Source of the DNA: Talinum fruticosum
Taxonomy: Eukaryota > Streptophyta > Magnoliopsida > Caryophyllales > Talinaceae
Direction: 5' to 3'
Assembly (NCBI GenBank): GCA_021018815.1
Contig: JAITYX010000046.1
Coordinates: 638,501 to 702,500, forward strand
DNA: 64,000 nucleotides
Part shown: positions 46,923-58,626 of the stretch, in pieces
How the letters are laid out: the number at the start of each line of letters is the position of its first letter
Numbering within the stretch: the first letter of the stretch is position 1
The notes under the pieces: generated by a model
Seen by the model: only the letters and a program-made list of their open reading frames with translations
What the model was told of the DNA's origin: nothing
Database searches by the model: none
Program-made: the position numbers and the translations under genes

Positions 46923-47591
46923 GTGCTCCAATCAGCTGGTGGTGTCCGAAAAGTAAGGTGAAAACCACCGTTGAGCTAAGCATTAAAGATTTCCAGTTTA
47001 GAAGCAGACAACCCTAATACAGACATCCGAGCCTTGTCCGGAACTACAAAAACCTTGTATGCTGGTGATTGACAGCTTGAAGCCGGCTACTTTAGTAATT
47101 CAAAAATAGGAAAACTTGGTTCTCAAAGTATAAAATACTTTGGGCCAAGATTAGGCACAGAATAATAATTTAATCAAGATAATTAAGTGGAAACTTATCT
47201 TAGGCCTAGAGGAGTGGAATTTTCAGAGTCTAATATTCATCATACCGAGAATCCATCATAGTAAGTCTTAGGAAGGATCAAGTTATAAAGAAAATATCCA
47301 AGTATAAGTTCATGATCTAGACAAATAATTCTCTAACAAACATGCTTGACTTAAAAGATGAATTAATGTTTTAATTCACTTTACCTCAGAATATAAAGTC
47401 GAAGTTAGATTAAAAGTGTTAGAGAGATGGTTTGAACATGCAATTAAACTAAGTAATGTCCGAATGACTAAGAAACATCGAGTGTGATGATGAACAAGAA
47501 TATGTTTTACGAGTAAGTCATAATCAAATGAAAACATATGTAATAGTTTCTATATTACTCGAAAGGCTTGTAATTCGAGTGTGAGTCTTCA
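46908..47591 (-). repeat. Unit 9 antisense half-LTR (short variant)
   Basis: It shares with unit 6 the ~70-bp loss next to GGCTTGTAATTCGAGTGTGAG, and has a further loss near 47110 (the ATAACCTCGTTTAGATAACC block). Confidence 0.85.
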
Positions 47592-47974
47592 AGTTGACTC
47601 GGTGAAACTAAATTAGGCATTATTATATGCTTGCGCTTTACGAGTCACTAAGAAACTACACTAAGTTAGACTCGGTATTTGAGAAAAATGGACTTCAAAC
47701 TTTGTCAATCATCTCTAGATTAGTGGAGAATATGAGAAATTTCTTTTAAAATTTCTCTTTTTCCTTGTCTCTACCGCGCGCATCAATTAGTGAACTAGCG
47801 GTTGGCGGAAAGACACTGGAATTCTAACCATTGGAGGCGGAACCGTCACACTGTCTAAGGTGACTGTTGGAGGATTAGGTCGGAACTAATTCCAAAGGAC
47901 ATTCCTTTCGCTATAAATAGCATCCCTTTTCCTTTATTTCGACCTCATTACGTGTCACTTGAAAATCATAAGCC

Positions 47975-48742
47975 ATACCTAAAAGAGGTTCAGCCAAAGA
48001 CTTTCTAGGGTCTGCAACCAATAAACCTAGAACCAAGCAAACTTAAGAGGCTCCTTCTAACCCCTCCAAAATCTTCGTCACCCAACATCTCATGTTGGAT
48101 GAGAAGTTCTTCCCAACCACATCCTTCTCGTGGTTGAATCACATCAAAACCACTAGAGTCTACAACTTCCTTTGCTTCAATGAGTTTATTTACCTAGAAC
48201 TCATTGTTGATTTCTATTATAATCTTTCCTACTCGAGGGTGTCATCACCTCAAGAGCTTGCGACACGATTGTGCACATATACCTTACCTTCCTCCATCGT
48301 CTTTTCAAAGTTTCCTCTCTCTTTCGAACTTCAATCCCATTTCTTTCAACGAGATTATGGATGAGTTCTTTGAAAAGTACGCCGGGAAGTCCCCGAGTCA
48401 CGTAAGATATTCTTAGTGACTCGGATGAAGACTGAGGCCGAGACTTCTCTATTTCCTTCTTATGAGAACTTTTTCTCTCATCATTCAAACAAAGAGAATC
48501 CTAACTCAAAGATTCTCAAAGCTTTGTTCGATATTCTCGAGGGCTATGATGTAGACCTCTTCCCGACTAGCATTGAGCGGATACCCATTGTGCCGACTTA
48601 GGAAAAGAAAAATTCTTTTCCTTTCTTTGGAGCCCTTCTAACTCTAGTTTGCAAGTAGTTGAAGGTTCCCTTCCCCTCGAGATCCAAATGTAGTGTCGGA
48701 ACCTACCATCGTATTTGGCGGAAGGAACTTCTAGACTCCTAA
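47975..48742 (+). pseudogene. Unit 9 env-like half ORF
   Basis: The TATA box is at about 47911, but most of the leader (about 110 bp including the CT run) is deleted, so the ATA start position is only about 65 bp downstream. Visible are MLDEKFFPTTSFSWLNHIKT, YNFLCFNEFIYLELIVDFYY and KALFDILEGYDVDLFPTSIE. The end TAA is at 48740-48742. Confidence 0.84.
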
Positions 48743-49310
48743 AGGTGCTCCAATCAGCTGGTGGTGTCCGAAAAGTAAGGTGAAAACCACCGTTGAGCTT
48801 ACGGTTGAAGATTTCTAATTTTGAAACCGACAACCTTGACACGGCGTCCGAGCCTTGTATATAAGTAGAAAAGTCTTATCTGCTGGTGATTGATAGCTTG
48901 AAGCCGGTTACTTTTGTAATTCAAAAATAGGATAACCTCGTTTATATAATCTATAAAAGTAAACAATTTTGGTTCTTAAGGTATAAAATACTTTGGTCCA
49001 GGAACAAATGATAATTTAATTAAGATAATTCACTTTACCTTAGAATATGAACTCGGAACATAGATTAAAAGTATTGGAGAGATGGTTTGAACATGCGATA
49101 AAACTAAGTAATGTCTGAGTGACTTAAAAACATTAGTGTGAGTTAATGAACAAGAATGTGTTTTCGAGTCGATCGGAATCGAATGAAAACATATGCAATA
49201 GTTTCTATATTACTTATAATGTCTTGTAATCAAAACTTAGGAAGGATGCGATTTGTACACGAGTCATTGATAATACTAAGAATGATATAAATTCAGAGTC
49301 TAAGTCTTCA
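48731..49310 (-). repeat. Unit 10 antisense half-LTR (internal deletion)
   Basis: It has lost about 200 bp between TTGGTCCAGG and ACAAATGATAATTTAATTAAG...CACTTTACC (near 49005-49040). The right end, TCTTCA at 49310, is intact. Confidence 0.85.
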
Positions 49311-49790
49311 AGTTAACTCGGTGAAACTAAGCTAGGAGTTATTATATGTTTGTGCTTTACGAGTCACTCAAAAACTATCTTGAGTCACACTTAGTATTTT
49401 AGAGAAATAGACTTCAAACTTATGAAATCATCTCTAGAATAGTGGAGAATTTCATAAAGTTCTTTTAAAAGTTCTCTTTTTCTCTCTCTACCTCACGCAT
49501 CGATCGGTGAACTAGCCGTTGGGAGAAAGACACTTGAATTCTAACAATTGGAGACAAAACCGTCACACCTGTATGAGGCGACCGTTAGAGGATTAGGTTA
49601 AAATGAATTCCGAAGGACATTCCTTTCGCTATAAATAGCATCTCTTTTCCTTTATTTCGCTAATTTACTCTCTTCTAACGTAATCTCTCGTACTTGCTCT
49701 CGCACACTAAGATCTCTGTATTCCCGATACTCTCTCTCGTTTCTTCAAACTCATTCTTTGTCACTTGAAAATCATCAGCCATACCTAAAA

Positions 49791-49818
49791 GAGGTTCAGC
49801 CAAAGACTTTCTCGGTTC
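49791..49818 (+). pseudogene. Unit 10 env-like half ORF, first codons only
   Basis: The TATA box is at about 49629, with a leader and ATA start. After CAAAGACTTTCT the sequence leaves the unit and enters pararetrovirus segment A on the minus strand. The rest of unit 10 is not in the window before 64000. Confidence 0.8.
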
Positions 49819-50000
49819 TACTTGGTTATTGACATAGAAGGTTGCACGACTCCAAGGAGATTTAGAGGGTCTTATTAATTTTTTATCTAAAAGCGATTGA
49901 ATCTCCTTTTTGCGAGAATTCTAATAGTTCTTTATTCATTTGAATAGGTCGAGCTTTAATAGGGATATTTCTTTCGAAAAATCCTTTTCGTAAGGGAGCG
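49818..50000 (-). pseudogene. Segment A reverse transcriptase, N-terminal scrap
   Basis: Read on the minus strand it gives EIQSLLDKKLIRPSKSPWS and FYVNN, matching the RT start in segment C (63195-63275). It breaks off at about 49818, before any catalytic motif. Confidence 0.85.
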
Positions 50001-50279
50001 TGACAGACATGTTTTTTCTTTCCCGGAAAGCATTGCGAAGATTAGAACAAACTTCGTTGTGGAATAATTTTTGTAATTCTGTTATTTTGTTTTGAATAGA
50101 AAGTTGTTGTAATTTTTCTTCAATTCTTTTATAAGTAGTTTCTTTTTGTAAAAAACTAATTTGCTGTTTTTTTCTTTCAATAAAATTTATTTGTTTAATT
50201 ATAGGAGATTCTTGGAGTAAAGATAGATCTTTTGTACGAATAGGAGAAATAAATTTGAAAGAAATGGTTTTCCCTAAAA

Positions 50280-50860
50280 TTTCTGTATGTAATCCAATTT
50301 GATCAACTTTAAAAGGATAAATTTGAGTAATAAAAGGGGTATCTAAAATAACTTATTGACCTATATCTTTAACAAGGATAAAAGTATTTTTGAAACAATA
50401 ACCTTGATTACAAATATAAGCATTAGATAATTTGTATTTGATTTGTAGTGCCATTCCATTAGCACTATGGAGACGTTCTTTAGTTTTTTCATAATATATA
50501 GATGGAATTAATCCTTCTTTAATTCCATCTTGATCTGCGCCACTATCAAGTAGAGCAATAGTTTTGAATTCAAAGTCAGCATTAATCTTTAAAGTAATGT
50601 AAATATACCATTTTTGATAATTTATATGATTAATTGTGGAAATAAATTGTTGATTGGAAGATCCTGGAATGTCTTTATCAACATTTGATTTATTTTCAAT
50701 TAATGATAATCTTGTTTCTAGCTCTAAATCTTTAGTCTAGAGAGAACATAAGTTTTGATTAATCTCTTTTATTTGTTCTTTAAGATTATTGATTTCCATT
50801 TTTAAGTCTTGAATATTAACTACTTTTAAAATATTTGGAGTATCATATTGTTCAAATATT
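50280..50860 (-). pseudogene. Segment A aspartic protease region
   Basis: The ALLDSGADQ active-site motif has DSG at 50539-50547 on the minus strand, preceded by a coiled-coil-like linker and followed by a GTPF motif near 50330. An in-frame stop lies just before the GTPF motif. The protease would release the polyprotein products. It matches segment B 55620-56180 almost base for base. Confidence 0.85.
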
Positions 50861-51219
50861 TTATTAATACTTGAAATTAGGAGTAGTAGTTTTTAATAAA
50901 TCCTCTTTTATTATAATACTTTTGAGTTTTTCTAAATATTCTTTTCTTAATTCAGGATCTTGAATTTGCTCAATTAGATCTAATAAAAATTCTTTTTCAT
51001 TTTTAGTAGTATTAATCATATTAATACAATTGTAACAAATTCTTGATGATCCATTTCCGATGAATAATCACTTGAATTACTTTCTAATTTATAAAGACCA
51101 TTGTCTTCAGAATCGAGAGGATGAGTTTTACGAATTAACTGGGGTATCTTTGAGTTCGAATAAAGAAATAATCTTTTCTTGAATTTCGTGGTTATCACCA
51201 CAAATTTCATTTAGCTTTT

Positions 51220-52330
51220 CTTTAATTTTACAATTATTTGCATAATGACCTGGTTTTCCGCATTTGAAACAAGTAGTTTTATTAGTAATTTTCTTTTTTG
51301 GAATATTTTTCTTAGGAGTTGTGTTAGGAGTATTTGCTTTACTATTATTATTAGTACGATTGAATTGTTTCTTTTTATTAATTTGATTTGTTCTTCTTTT
51401 TTGAATAGAAGGAGCCTCTACTTTTGGAAGACAAAAGGCTTCACAAAAGGAACCTACCTCTTTTCTTGTAGCGGCTTTATTTGTTGAATATCTTGCTTGT
51501 AATTTTAATTCATTGCAAAAGAAATACCTTCCTTTTTAATAAATCCTAATAATTGACCAAATGTAATTTGATCATATGGGATTGGGTCTTGACCTGTAAC
51601 TTCTTCTAATTTATTGAATATCCTTTGAGAAAATAAATTTGGTAATCCTGATATGAATTTTTCTTTCCAATAAGGTTGTCTACAATCTTGTCTTTTTAAT
51701 AGGTATGTAAAATATGTATCTTTGTACCAATTGTAATCTTCTAGAGTAGGACATCTTAAATTAGTCAATAAAATTTCTTTACCACTTAACATGTCTTTTG
51801 GAGTGCCTAGGAGATTGACAACTATACTATGGACTAAGGTGTAAACAACTTCTTTATGATTTTTAATACTCGGACGTTCTTCGTCTATCATGTAATTTTC
51901 CCACCAAGACTTCAAAGATCCGGTGAAACCCGAAATTAGTAAATCAAAAGCTTGAGTTTCGGAGCACCTTTGGATGTATACGCAGCATATGCCATCATCA
52001 TCCTATGGAGAATGATTAATGTTTCGTGTTCGAATTTTTCATCTAGATTCCTTTCATAGATGAAGCTACCGTCAAAAGCTTCTATAACTATTGATTTTAT
52101 TGATTCAAGTTGAAGATCTAGAGGAGTGCTTCTAGAGTAATAAGGAATTTCTTTTTTGTTGAAGATTTTATTAATATTAGCTACTTGATCTTCTTGAGAA
52201 ATATCTAAAACATTTAGAGTATTACTTGAACTGGCTACTTGTTTTAATTTTTCATCTATTTTCTTTATTAATGGGCTATCCGGAATTTCTTGAAAGTTCT
52301 CTAAATTGTACTTTTGAATCATTTTGTAAA
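51220..52330 (-). pseudogene. Segment A coat protein (gag-like) with zinc knuckle
   Basis: Two open stretches: 52322-51936 and 51915-51505 (MKSWWENYMIDEERPS, GLPNLFSQRIFNKLEE, YDQITFGQLLGFIKKEG). The zinc knuckle CFKCGKPGHYANNC is at 51271-51230, with all four ligands present. This is the nucleic-acid-binding capsid region of caulimovirids. Frames shift at about 51925 and about 51520. Relative to segment B it keeps a 12-residue block (RQDCRQPYWKEK). Confidence 0.85.
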
Positions 52331-52379
52331 TGAATATCTAAAATTAATGTATCTAGGATCCAAGGATCACTTAGATCTA

Positions 52380-52735
52380 CTGAATAATTTGGAGAACAAT
52401 TGAAATAAATAGGACCATTGCATATATTCGTTTGAACCATAACTAATAATTAATCTTTGTATCTATTTAATCTATTGTCTCTAAGAGCCATGAATATAGG
52501 ACAATTAAAGGCTTGAGTGCTATTTGAATCATACCAAAATGAATGTATCTATACTTTTCTTTATATTTTTTAATAGAAATATTTGATAGTAGTTTGATAG
52601 TTTGGAATTCTTCATCTAAACTAAAAGTTTCTTCATGATCTTTTATTGAAAACGCAGTATTGAAATCATACTTGCCTATTTGATAGATAGTTTCCATATT
52701 TTGTTTTGGAATAGACTAATTTAAGAAATCAACTT
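52380..52735 (-). pseudogene. Segment A movement protein remnant
   Basis: METIYQIGKYDFNTAFSIKD and YRYIHFGMIQIALKPL match the 30K-type movement protein of segment C (IYKIGTFDFSIAYSVKTHEE, YRFMHIGLVQVAVKPLLRKG). A frameshift follows at about 52490, and the C-terminal part is deleted before the coat region. The movement protein family carries virus between plant cells. Confidence 0.78.
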
Positions 52736-53740
52736 GACAGCTAACTTCTCTACTATTGACCACATTAGTACTCTTACTACTACCTAAACCGAGATGATCT
52801 CGAAGCCAAGAGGCCATCCGAGTTACGCTTGAATATCTAGTAAGGGATTATGCACATACTACCGGGACCACCCTACACGGTTGACCAACGAGATAACATG
52901 GGGCTGACCAACGGTTGACCAACGCTAGCTACGGCGTAACAACCGACTAAATATACAAACTTGGCTCGACACCAATGGGAGACAGGATCGATCTAGAGCT
53001 CGGGGATGAAGCTCGGGGACTAGGTGTGGTTGAGTAGCGAGGAAGCAAGTTGATAAATTAATTTATCAAATTGATTTCGCAAAACAAAAGATTAAAGCTG
53101 TAAATTGAAATAATCAAATAAAGAGTAATTGGAATGAAGAAGATGATGAATCAAAACTTACTTTGATTAATAAATTGAAACTTGTACAGAGGATTGGATA
53201 AAAGGCTCTCGGGAGAGAGATTGGAGAAAAGTAGTGGGGATGATTACAAGTGATTTGTGAAAGGCAAGTTGGGAATTGGCGATGCTTAGTGATGCCTTCT
53301 ATTGAGCTAAGGGGTATCTATTTATAGAATACAATATTGAATTACAAACTAACGAGTTGGACGGATGAAAATCCTTGATTGAAATGGAATCATCTTGAAA
53401 ATATCTTCCGGGAATGTTGAATTATTGAAACAGATGTTGATTGGACTGAAACAAGTTTTGGTGATTAATCTCCACTTTCTTGAACAAGTGCTTGACGGAT
53501 GGAAAGTCGAGTAAATAGTTGTTGAATTATTTGGCCGACACTTGATTCATAGAAAGTAGTAGTCTTCATTTAATCACATGGGCATTTGAGTAGTGGCATC
53601 TTATCACCTTGAGTAGTGGCATCTTGTCACCTTGAATACCATTTCACGGATGAATATTGAGTCTATTAGTAAGTGCCTTCATGGATGAATAGTAAGTCCA
53701 TTCATAAGTGCCCTTATGAATATCCTCCATGTTTGCTTAA
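52736..53740 (-). promoter_or_regulatory. Segment A intergenic region: TATA box, leader, primer-binding site
   Basis: On the minus strand it matches segment B 57480-58350. It holds the TATA box CTATAAATAG at about 53323-53332, a leader, and the primer site TGGTGTCGAGCCAA at 52974-52961. Between the primer site and the movement protein are short repeats of GTTGGTCA and GGTGGTCCCGG, also found at 58895-58975 in segment C. Confidence 0.8.
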
Positions 53741-53744
53741 GAAA

Positions 53745-55430
53745 ATAATTTACCAGATCCTCATGGTATTAAAGAAATTAATACTAATCAAAATCTTAGC
53801 AAAAAATGGACGTTATTAGATGGAAATATATTTCATTCTATAACTCCTCCTTTGCAAGAGATTTTGATCCCAGCGGATCAAGGTCATATTCCTGCTGCCC
53901 CATTCAAAATAGGAAGAAAAGATTCAAATAATTCTCAAGTATAATTAGAAGATATTAAAAAGTTTATCATCAAAATAATTATACTAATCAAGTATTACAT
54001 ACGGTTTCTCAACAGATTAATATGGTTTCTACTCAAATAGAAGCAATATCTAAAAGGGAAGATATTGATCTATTATCCAAAAAATAGAAAATCTAGATTT
54101 AAATAGAGATTCAACTAAACCAGGATTTCTCAATGATATTTCATCTCCTCTTATCAAATTTAATAAGAATTAAAATTTAGAAATACCGAGATAGCCCATT
54201 AATAAAGAAAATAGATGAAAAATTAAAACAAGTAGCTAGTTCAAGTAATACTCTAAATGTTTTAGATATTTCTCAAGAAGATCAAGAAGTAACTAATATT
54301 AATAAAATCTTCAACAAAAAGAAATTCCTGATTACTCTAGAAGCACTCCTCCGGATCTTCAGCTTGAATCAATAAAATCAATAGTTACGAAGCTTTTGAT
54401 GATGGCTCTATCTATGAATTGAATCTAGATGGAAAATCCGAACACGAAGCATTAATCATTCTCCATAGGATGATGATGGCATATGCTGCCTATACATCCA
54501 AAGGTGCTCCAGAAACTCAAGCTTTTGATTTACTAATTTCGGGTTTCACCGGATCTTTGAAGTCTTGGTGGGAAAATTACATGATAGACGAAGAACGTCC
54601 GAGTATTAAAAATCATAAAGAAGTTGTTTACACCTTAGTCCATAGTATAGTTGTCAATCTCCTAGGCACTCCAAAAGACATGTTAAGTGGTCAAGAAATT
54701 TTATTGACTAATTTAAGATCTCCTACTCTAGAAGATTACAATTGGTACAAAGGTACATATTTTACATATCTATTAAAATTTATATCGGGATTACCAAATT
54801 TATTTTCTCAAAGGATATTCAATAAATTAAAAGAAGTTACAGGTCAAGACTCAATCCCATATGATCAAATTACATTTGGTCAATTATTAGGATTTATTAA
54901 AAAGGAAGGTATTTCTTTATGCAATGAATTAAAATTACAAGCAAGATATTCAACGAGATAAAGTCTGCTACAAGAAAAGAGGTAGGTTCCTTTTGTGAAA
55001 CCTTCTGTCTTCCAAAAGTAGAGGCTCCTTCTGTTCAAAAAAGAAGAACAAATCAAATTAATAAAAAGAAACAATTCAATCGTACTAATAATAATAGTAA
55101 AGCAAATACTCCTAACACAACTCCTAAGAAAAATATTCCAAAAAGAAAACTACTAATAAAATTACTTGTTTCAAATGCGGAAAACCAGGTCATTATGCAA
55201 AGAATTGCAAAATTAAAGAAAAGCTAAATGAAATTTGTGGTGATAACCACGAAATTCAAGAAAAGATTATTTCTTTATTCGAACTCAAAGATACTCCAGT
55301 GAATTCAGAAAACTCATCCTCCGATTTTGAAGACAATGGTCTTTATGAATTAGAAAGTAATTCAAGTGATTATTCATCGGAAATGAATCATCAAGAATTT
55401 GTTACAAATGTATTAATATGATTAATACTA
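53745..55430 (+). pseudogene. Segment B coat protein (gag-like) with zinc knuckle
   Basis: An early part (53745-54180) with NLPDPHGIKEIN is degraded and absent from A. 54419-54961 is open: LHRMMMAYAAYTSKGAPETQ, MKSWWENYMIDEERPS, FGQLLGFIKKEG. The zinc knuckle CFKCGKPGHYAKNC is at 55167-55208 with all four ligands. It lacks the 12-residue block present in A near 54778. Frames break near 54300, 54960 and 55150. Confidence 0.85.
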
Positions 55431-55599
55431 CTAAAAATGAAAAAGAATTTTTATTAGATCTAATTGAGCAAATTCAAGATCCTGAATTAAGAAAAGAATA
55501 TTTAGAAAAACTCAAAAGTATTCTAATAAAAGAGGATTTATTAAAAACTACTCCTCATAATTTCAAGTATTAATAAAATATTTGAAAATATGATACTCC

Positions 55600-56180
55600 A
55601 AATATTTTAAAAGTAGTTAATATTCAAGACTTAAAAATGAAAATCAATAATCTTAAAGAACAAACAAAAGAGATTAATCAAAACTTATGTTCTCTCCAGA
55701 CTAAAGATTTAGAGCTAGAAACAAGATTATCATTAATTGAAAATAAATCAAGTTCTTCAAATATCGATGAAGACATTCCAAGTTCTTCTAATAATCAACA
55801 ATTTATTTCTATAATCAATCATATTAATTATCAAAAATGGTATATTACTTTAAAGATTAATGATAACTTTGAATTTAATACTATTGCTCTACTTGATAGT
55901 GGCGCAGATCAAAATTGCATTAAAAAAGAATTAATTCCATCTATATATTACGAAAAAACTAAAGAACGTCTCCATAGTGCTAATGGAATAGCACTACAAA
56001 TTAAATATAAATTATCAAATGCTTATATTTGTAATCAAGGTTATTATTTCAAGAACACCTTTGTCCTTGTCAGGGATATAGGATAGGAAGTCATTTTAGG
56101 TACTCCTTTTATCACTCAAATTTATCCTTTCAAAGTTGATCAATTTGGTGTTCATACTCAAATTCATGAAAAATGTATTT
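55600..56180 (+). pseudogene. Segment B aspartic protease region
   Basis: The ORF 55637-56086 carries LKEQTKEINQNLCSLQTKDL (coiled coil), then ALLDSGADQN with DSG at 55895-55903. A TAG stop at 56084-56086 precedes the GTPFITQIYPF motif. The same general layout as in segments A and C. Confidence 0.87.
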
Positions 56181-56199
56181 CTTTTCAATTTATATCTTC

Positions 56200-57430
56200 A
56201 ATGCTTTCAAAAGATTTATCTTTTAAAAGGCATCCTTTTATTAATGTTATTTTTAACAACAATTCTTTCTTCTTAGCTCTCAATATGAATCAAGAAGAAA
56301 AGAAAGAAAGAAATATTCAAGCTCCTCATCACTATGTTGTCGAGCCAATTACTCCTTCTCAATTTTCAATACCTATGACTAACTCATTTCAAGCTTTACA
56401 CGGTCAATATTTTCCTCCTTTAACTTATTCTCAAGCTTCCTCAAAATTTCAAAATCCTACAAGTATTAAATTCTTCCTTTGATTCCAAATACTTTACTAA
56501 ACCTACTAAAGAACACGTTGTCTATACCAAGTATAGAACACCTCAAACCCTCCGACAACTCAATGAATTTGTCAAAACCATTTTCACTCCAGAATGCTAT
56601 TTTATTAATGACAACCCGCACAAAATCAGAACCTTTTATGAGTTCATTCTGGTTGATTCAAAATCCGCTGAAATACAAGCACGTTCCAGCACCGCACAAA
56701 TCCTAATCAAATAGCTTATTCAAAACTAAGAATTCTTAAAGTACTTACTTGGAAAAGATTTTTCCAATAGATATACAAATAAACCATTTTCTCAACCATT
56801 CAATCCATCAGGCTACAATTATATTGATTATGAAAACGCCTTGTACTATACATTTCTTTACGCACCATTCAATCATTGTTGGTTTATCGGTTTTGATACA
56901 AGAACAAAATTAAAATTTCCCATATGGTTCTACGAATGGTGGTTAACCATGGGATCTACTCAAGACATATGGCCGGAAGAAGTCAAAAAACATTACAATA
57001 GTTATTCAAACACTTTAATCATCGATACGGATCTCAAAGAGATATCATTCCATAAGAAATATGGATTTCCTTGGATCTTATGCTGGTCATTTTCCATTAC
57101 TCAATACTATAAGCTTCCAGCATCATATTCATTGGTAAGAGAATTCAAGATCAAATGGTGGGATAAGTTCAATATTCAAGCTGCTTTAGAAATTAAGCCA
57201 GCTTCATCAAGCCAACAAGCTCCTCCAACCCCACAAAAACAAGAAAAGAATTCCAAAGGAAAGGAAAAAGTTCAAGATGAAGAAATTCAACTGCTCAAAT
57301 AGGAGATCAAATTACTCAAGAAACAACAACATCAATTACTCCTCAAAGCAAGCACCAACTCATCCGATTCCTCCATTCAATCAGATTATGATCCTTTCGA
57401 TGGGCCTTGCGCCCAGGATCCATATAGCAT
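56200..57430 (+). pseudogene. Unrecognised virus-associated ORF in segment B
   Basis: It follows the protease where RT should be. Pieces in different frames are NIQAPHHYVVEPITPSQFSI, SFQALHGQYFPPLTYSQASS, then a Trp/Tyr-rich region at 56841-57302 (FLYAPFNHCWFIGFD, KFPIWFYEWWLTMGSTQDIW, YGFPWILCWSFSITQYYKLP), a Pro/Gln/Lys-rich linker and an acidic Ser/Asp tail. I do not recognise the family. It may be a further ORF of this virus lineage, normally downstream of RNase H and brought next to the protease by a deletion. Function unknown. Confidence 0.5.
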
Positions 57431-58347
57431 TTAACCCGTAAAGGGTATTCAAAAATAAAATAAAATAAAATTATTTTCTAACGTTTTTATGCAGGTTTTT
57501 GTTTCGAGTAAATTCCATATCTTACTTCTCAAAATCCCCGGGAAGGAAGTGGACATTACTGTTCACTTACTATTCATGGAGGGCACTCATTAATGGAATA
57601 GATTTACTATTCATCTCGTGAAGAAATATTCAAAGTGATATGACATCACTCATATGTCCATGTGAAGATATTCAAGGCTATTTACGTCAAACATCCATTT
57701 CAATTCATGCATAGTAAGTGTCCATGTGATGTTTTACTATACAATGAAATATTCACTCATGGGTGTTACTTGTTCAAGACTGTTCAAGCTTTCCATCTGT
57801 CAAGAACTGTTCAAGACTGTTGAAGGAAGTTGACATTAATGTTATCAGCAAAACTACTTTAAGTCCAATCAACACTATTTCAATAATTCAACATTGTCGG
57901 AAGATATTTTCAAGATGATTCCATTTCAATCAAGGATTCTCATCCGTCCAAGTGTTACTTTGTAATTCAATATTGTATTCTATAAATAGATACCCCTTAG
58001 CTCAATAGAAGGCATCGCTTTGCATCACCAATTCCTAGCTTGCCTTTCAAAAATCACTTGTAATCATCCCCACTACTTTTGTCCAATCTCTCTCCCGAGA
58101 ACCTTTTATCCAATCCTCTATACAAGTTTCAATTTATTAATCAAAGTAAGTTTTGATTCATCATCTTCTTCAATCCAATTACTCTTTATTTGATTATTTT
58201 AATTTACGATTTTAATCTTTTGTTTTGCAAAATCAATTTGATAAATTAGTTTGTCAACCTCGCTTCCCCGAGTACTCAACAACACCTAGTCCTCGAGCTT
58301 CATCCCTAAGCTCTAGATCGATCCTATCTCCCATTGGTATCGAGCCA
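57431..58347 (+). promoter_or_regulatory. Segment B intergenic region with TATA box and primer-binding site
   Basis: It contains short direct repeats (TTACTATTCAT, GTTCAAGACTGTT), the TATA box CTATAAATAG at about 57980-57989, a leader, and the primer site TGGTATCGAGCCAAG at 58335-58349. It is the plus-strand counterpart of 52960-53740. This is the expected place of the pregenomic RNA promoter in Caulimoviridae. Confidence 0.78.
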
Positions 58348-58355
58348 AGTTTGTC

Positions 58356-58361
58356 TATTAC

Positions 58362-58446
<85 letters not shown>

Positions 58447-58626
58447 GTTATTATTACTATTATTATTATTGTTATTATTATTATCATTATTATTATTATT
58501 ATTATTATTATTGGTATTATTATTATTATTATCATTATTATTATTATTATTATTGTTATTATTATTATTATTGTTATTATCATTATTATTATTATTGTTA
58601 TTGTTATTATTATTATTGTTAGTATT
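58356..58626. repeat. ATT/TTA microsatellite (about 270 bp)
   Basis: A nearly pure ATT tract with scattered G and C interruptions, directly after the primer site of segment B. Reading frames across it (poly-Ile, poly-Leu) are not genes. Confidence 0.97.

Larger units (their letters stand above)
49818..53740 (-). mobile_element. Endogenous Caulimoviridae-like segment A (minus strand, truncated in RT)
   Basis: On the minus strand the order is intergenic region with TATA box, tRNA-Met type primer site, movement protein, coat/gag region with zinc knuckle, aspartic protease, and the first residues of reverse transcriptase, where it ends against the tandem array. The single-polyprotein-like order suggests a petuvirus- or florendovirus-like lineage; the genus is not resolved. 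All frames are broken. It is an old genomic copy, and no complete viral genome is present. Confidence 0.85.
53741..58355 (+). mobile_element. Endogenous Caulimoviridae-like segment B (plus strand, RT missing)
   Basis: It begins abruptly in sequence downstream of the movement protein and continues with coat region, zinc knuckle, protease, then an unrecognised ORF (56200-57302), an intergenic region with TATA box, and a primer site. Reverse transcriptase and RNase H are absent. 54180-56190 is a near copy of segment A in the opposite orientation. Confidence 0.85.

Noticed and set aside
51016..51487. ORFs on the plus strand over segment A
   Set aside because: They are antisense to the zinc-knuckle and coat region of the minus-strand segment.
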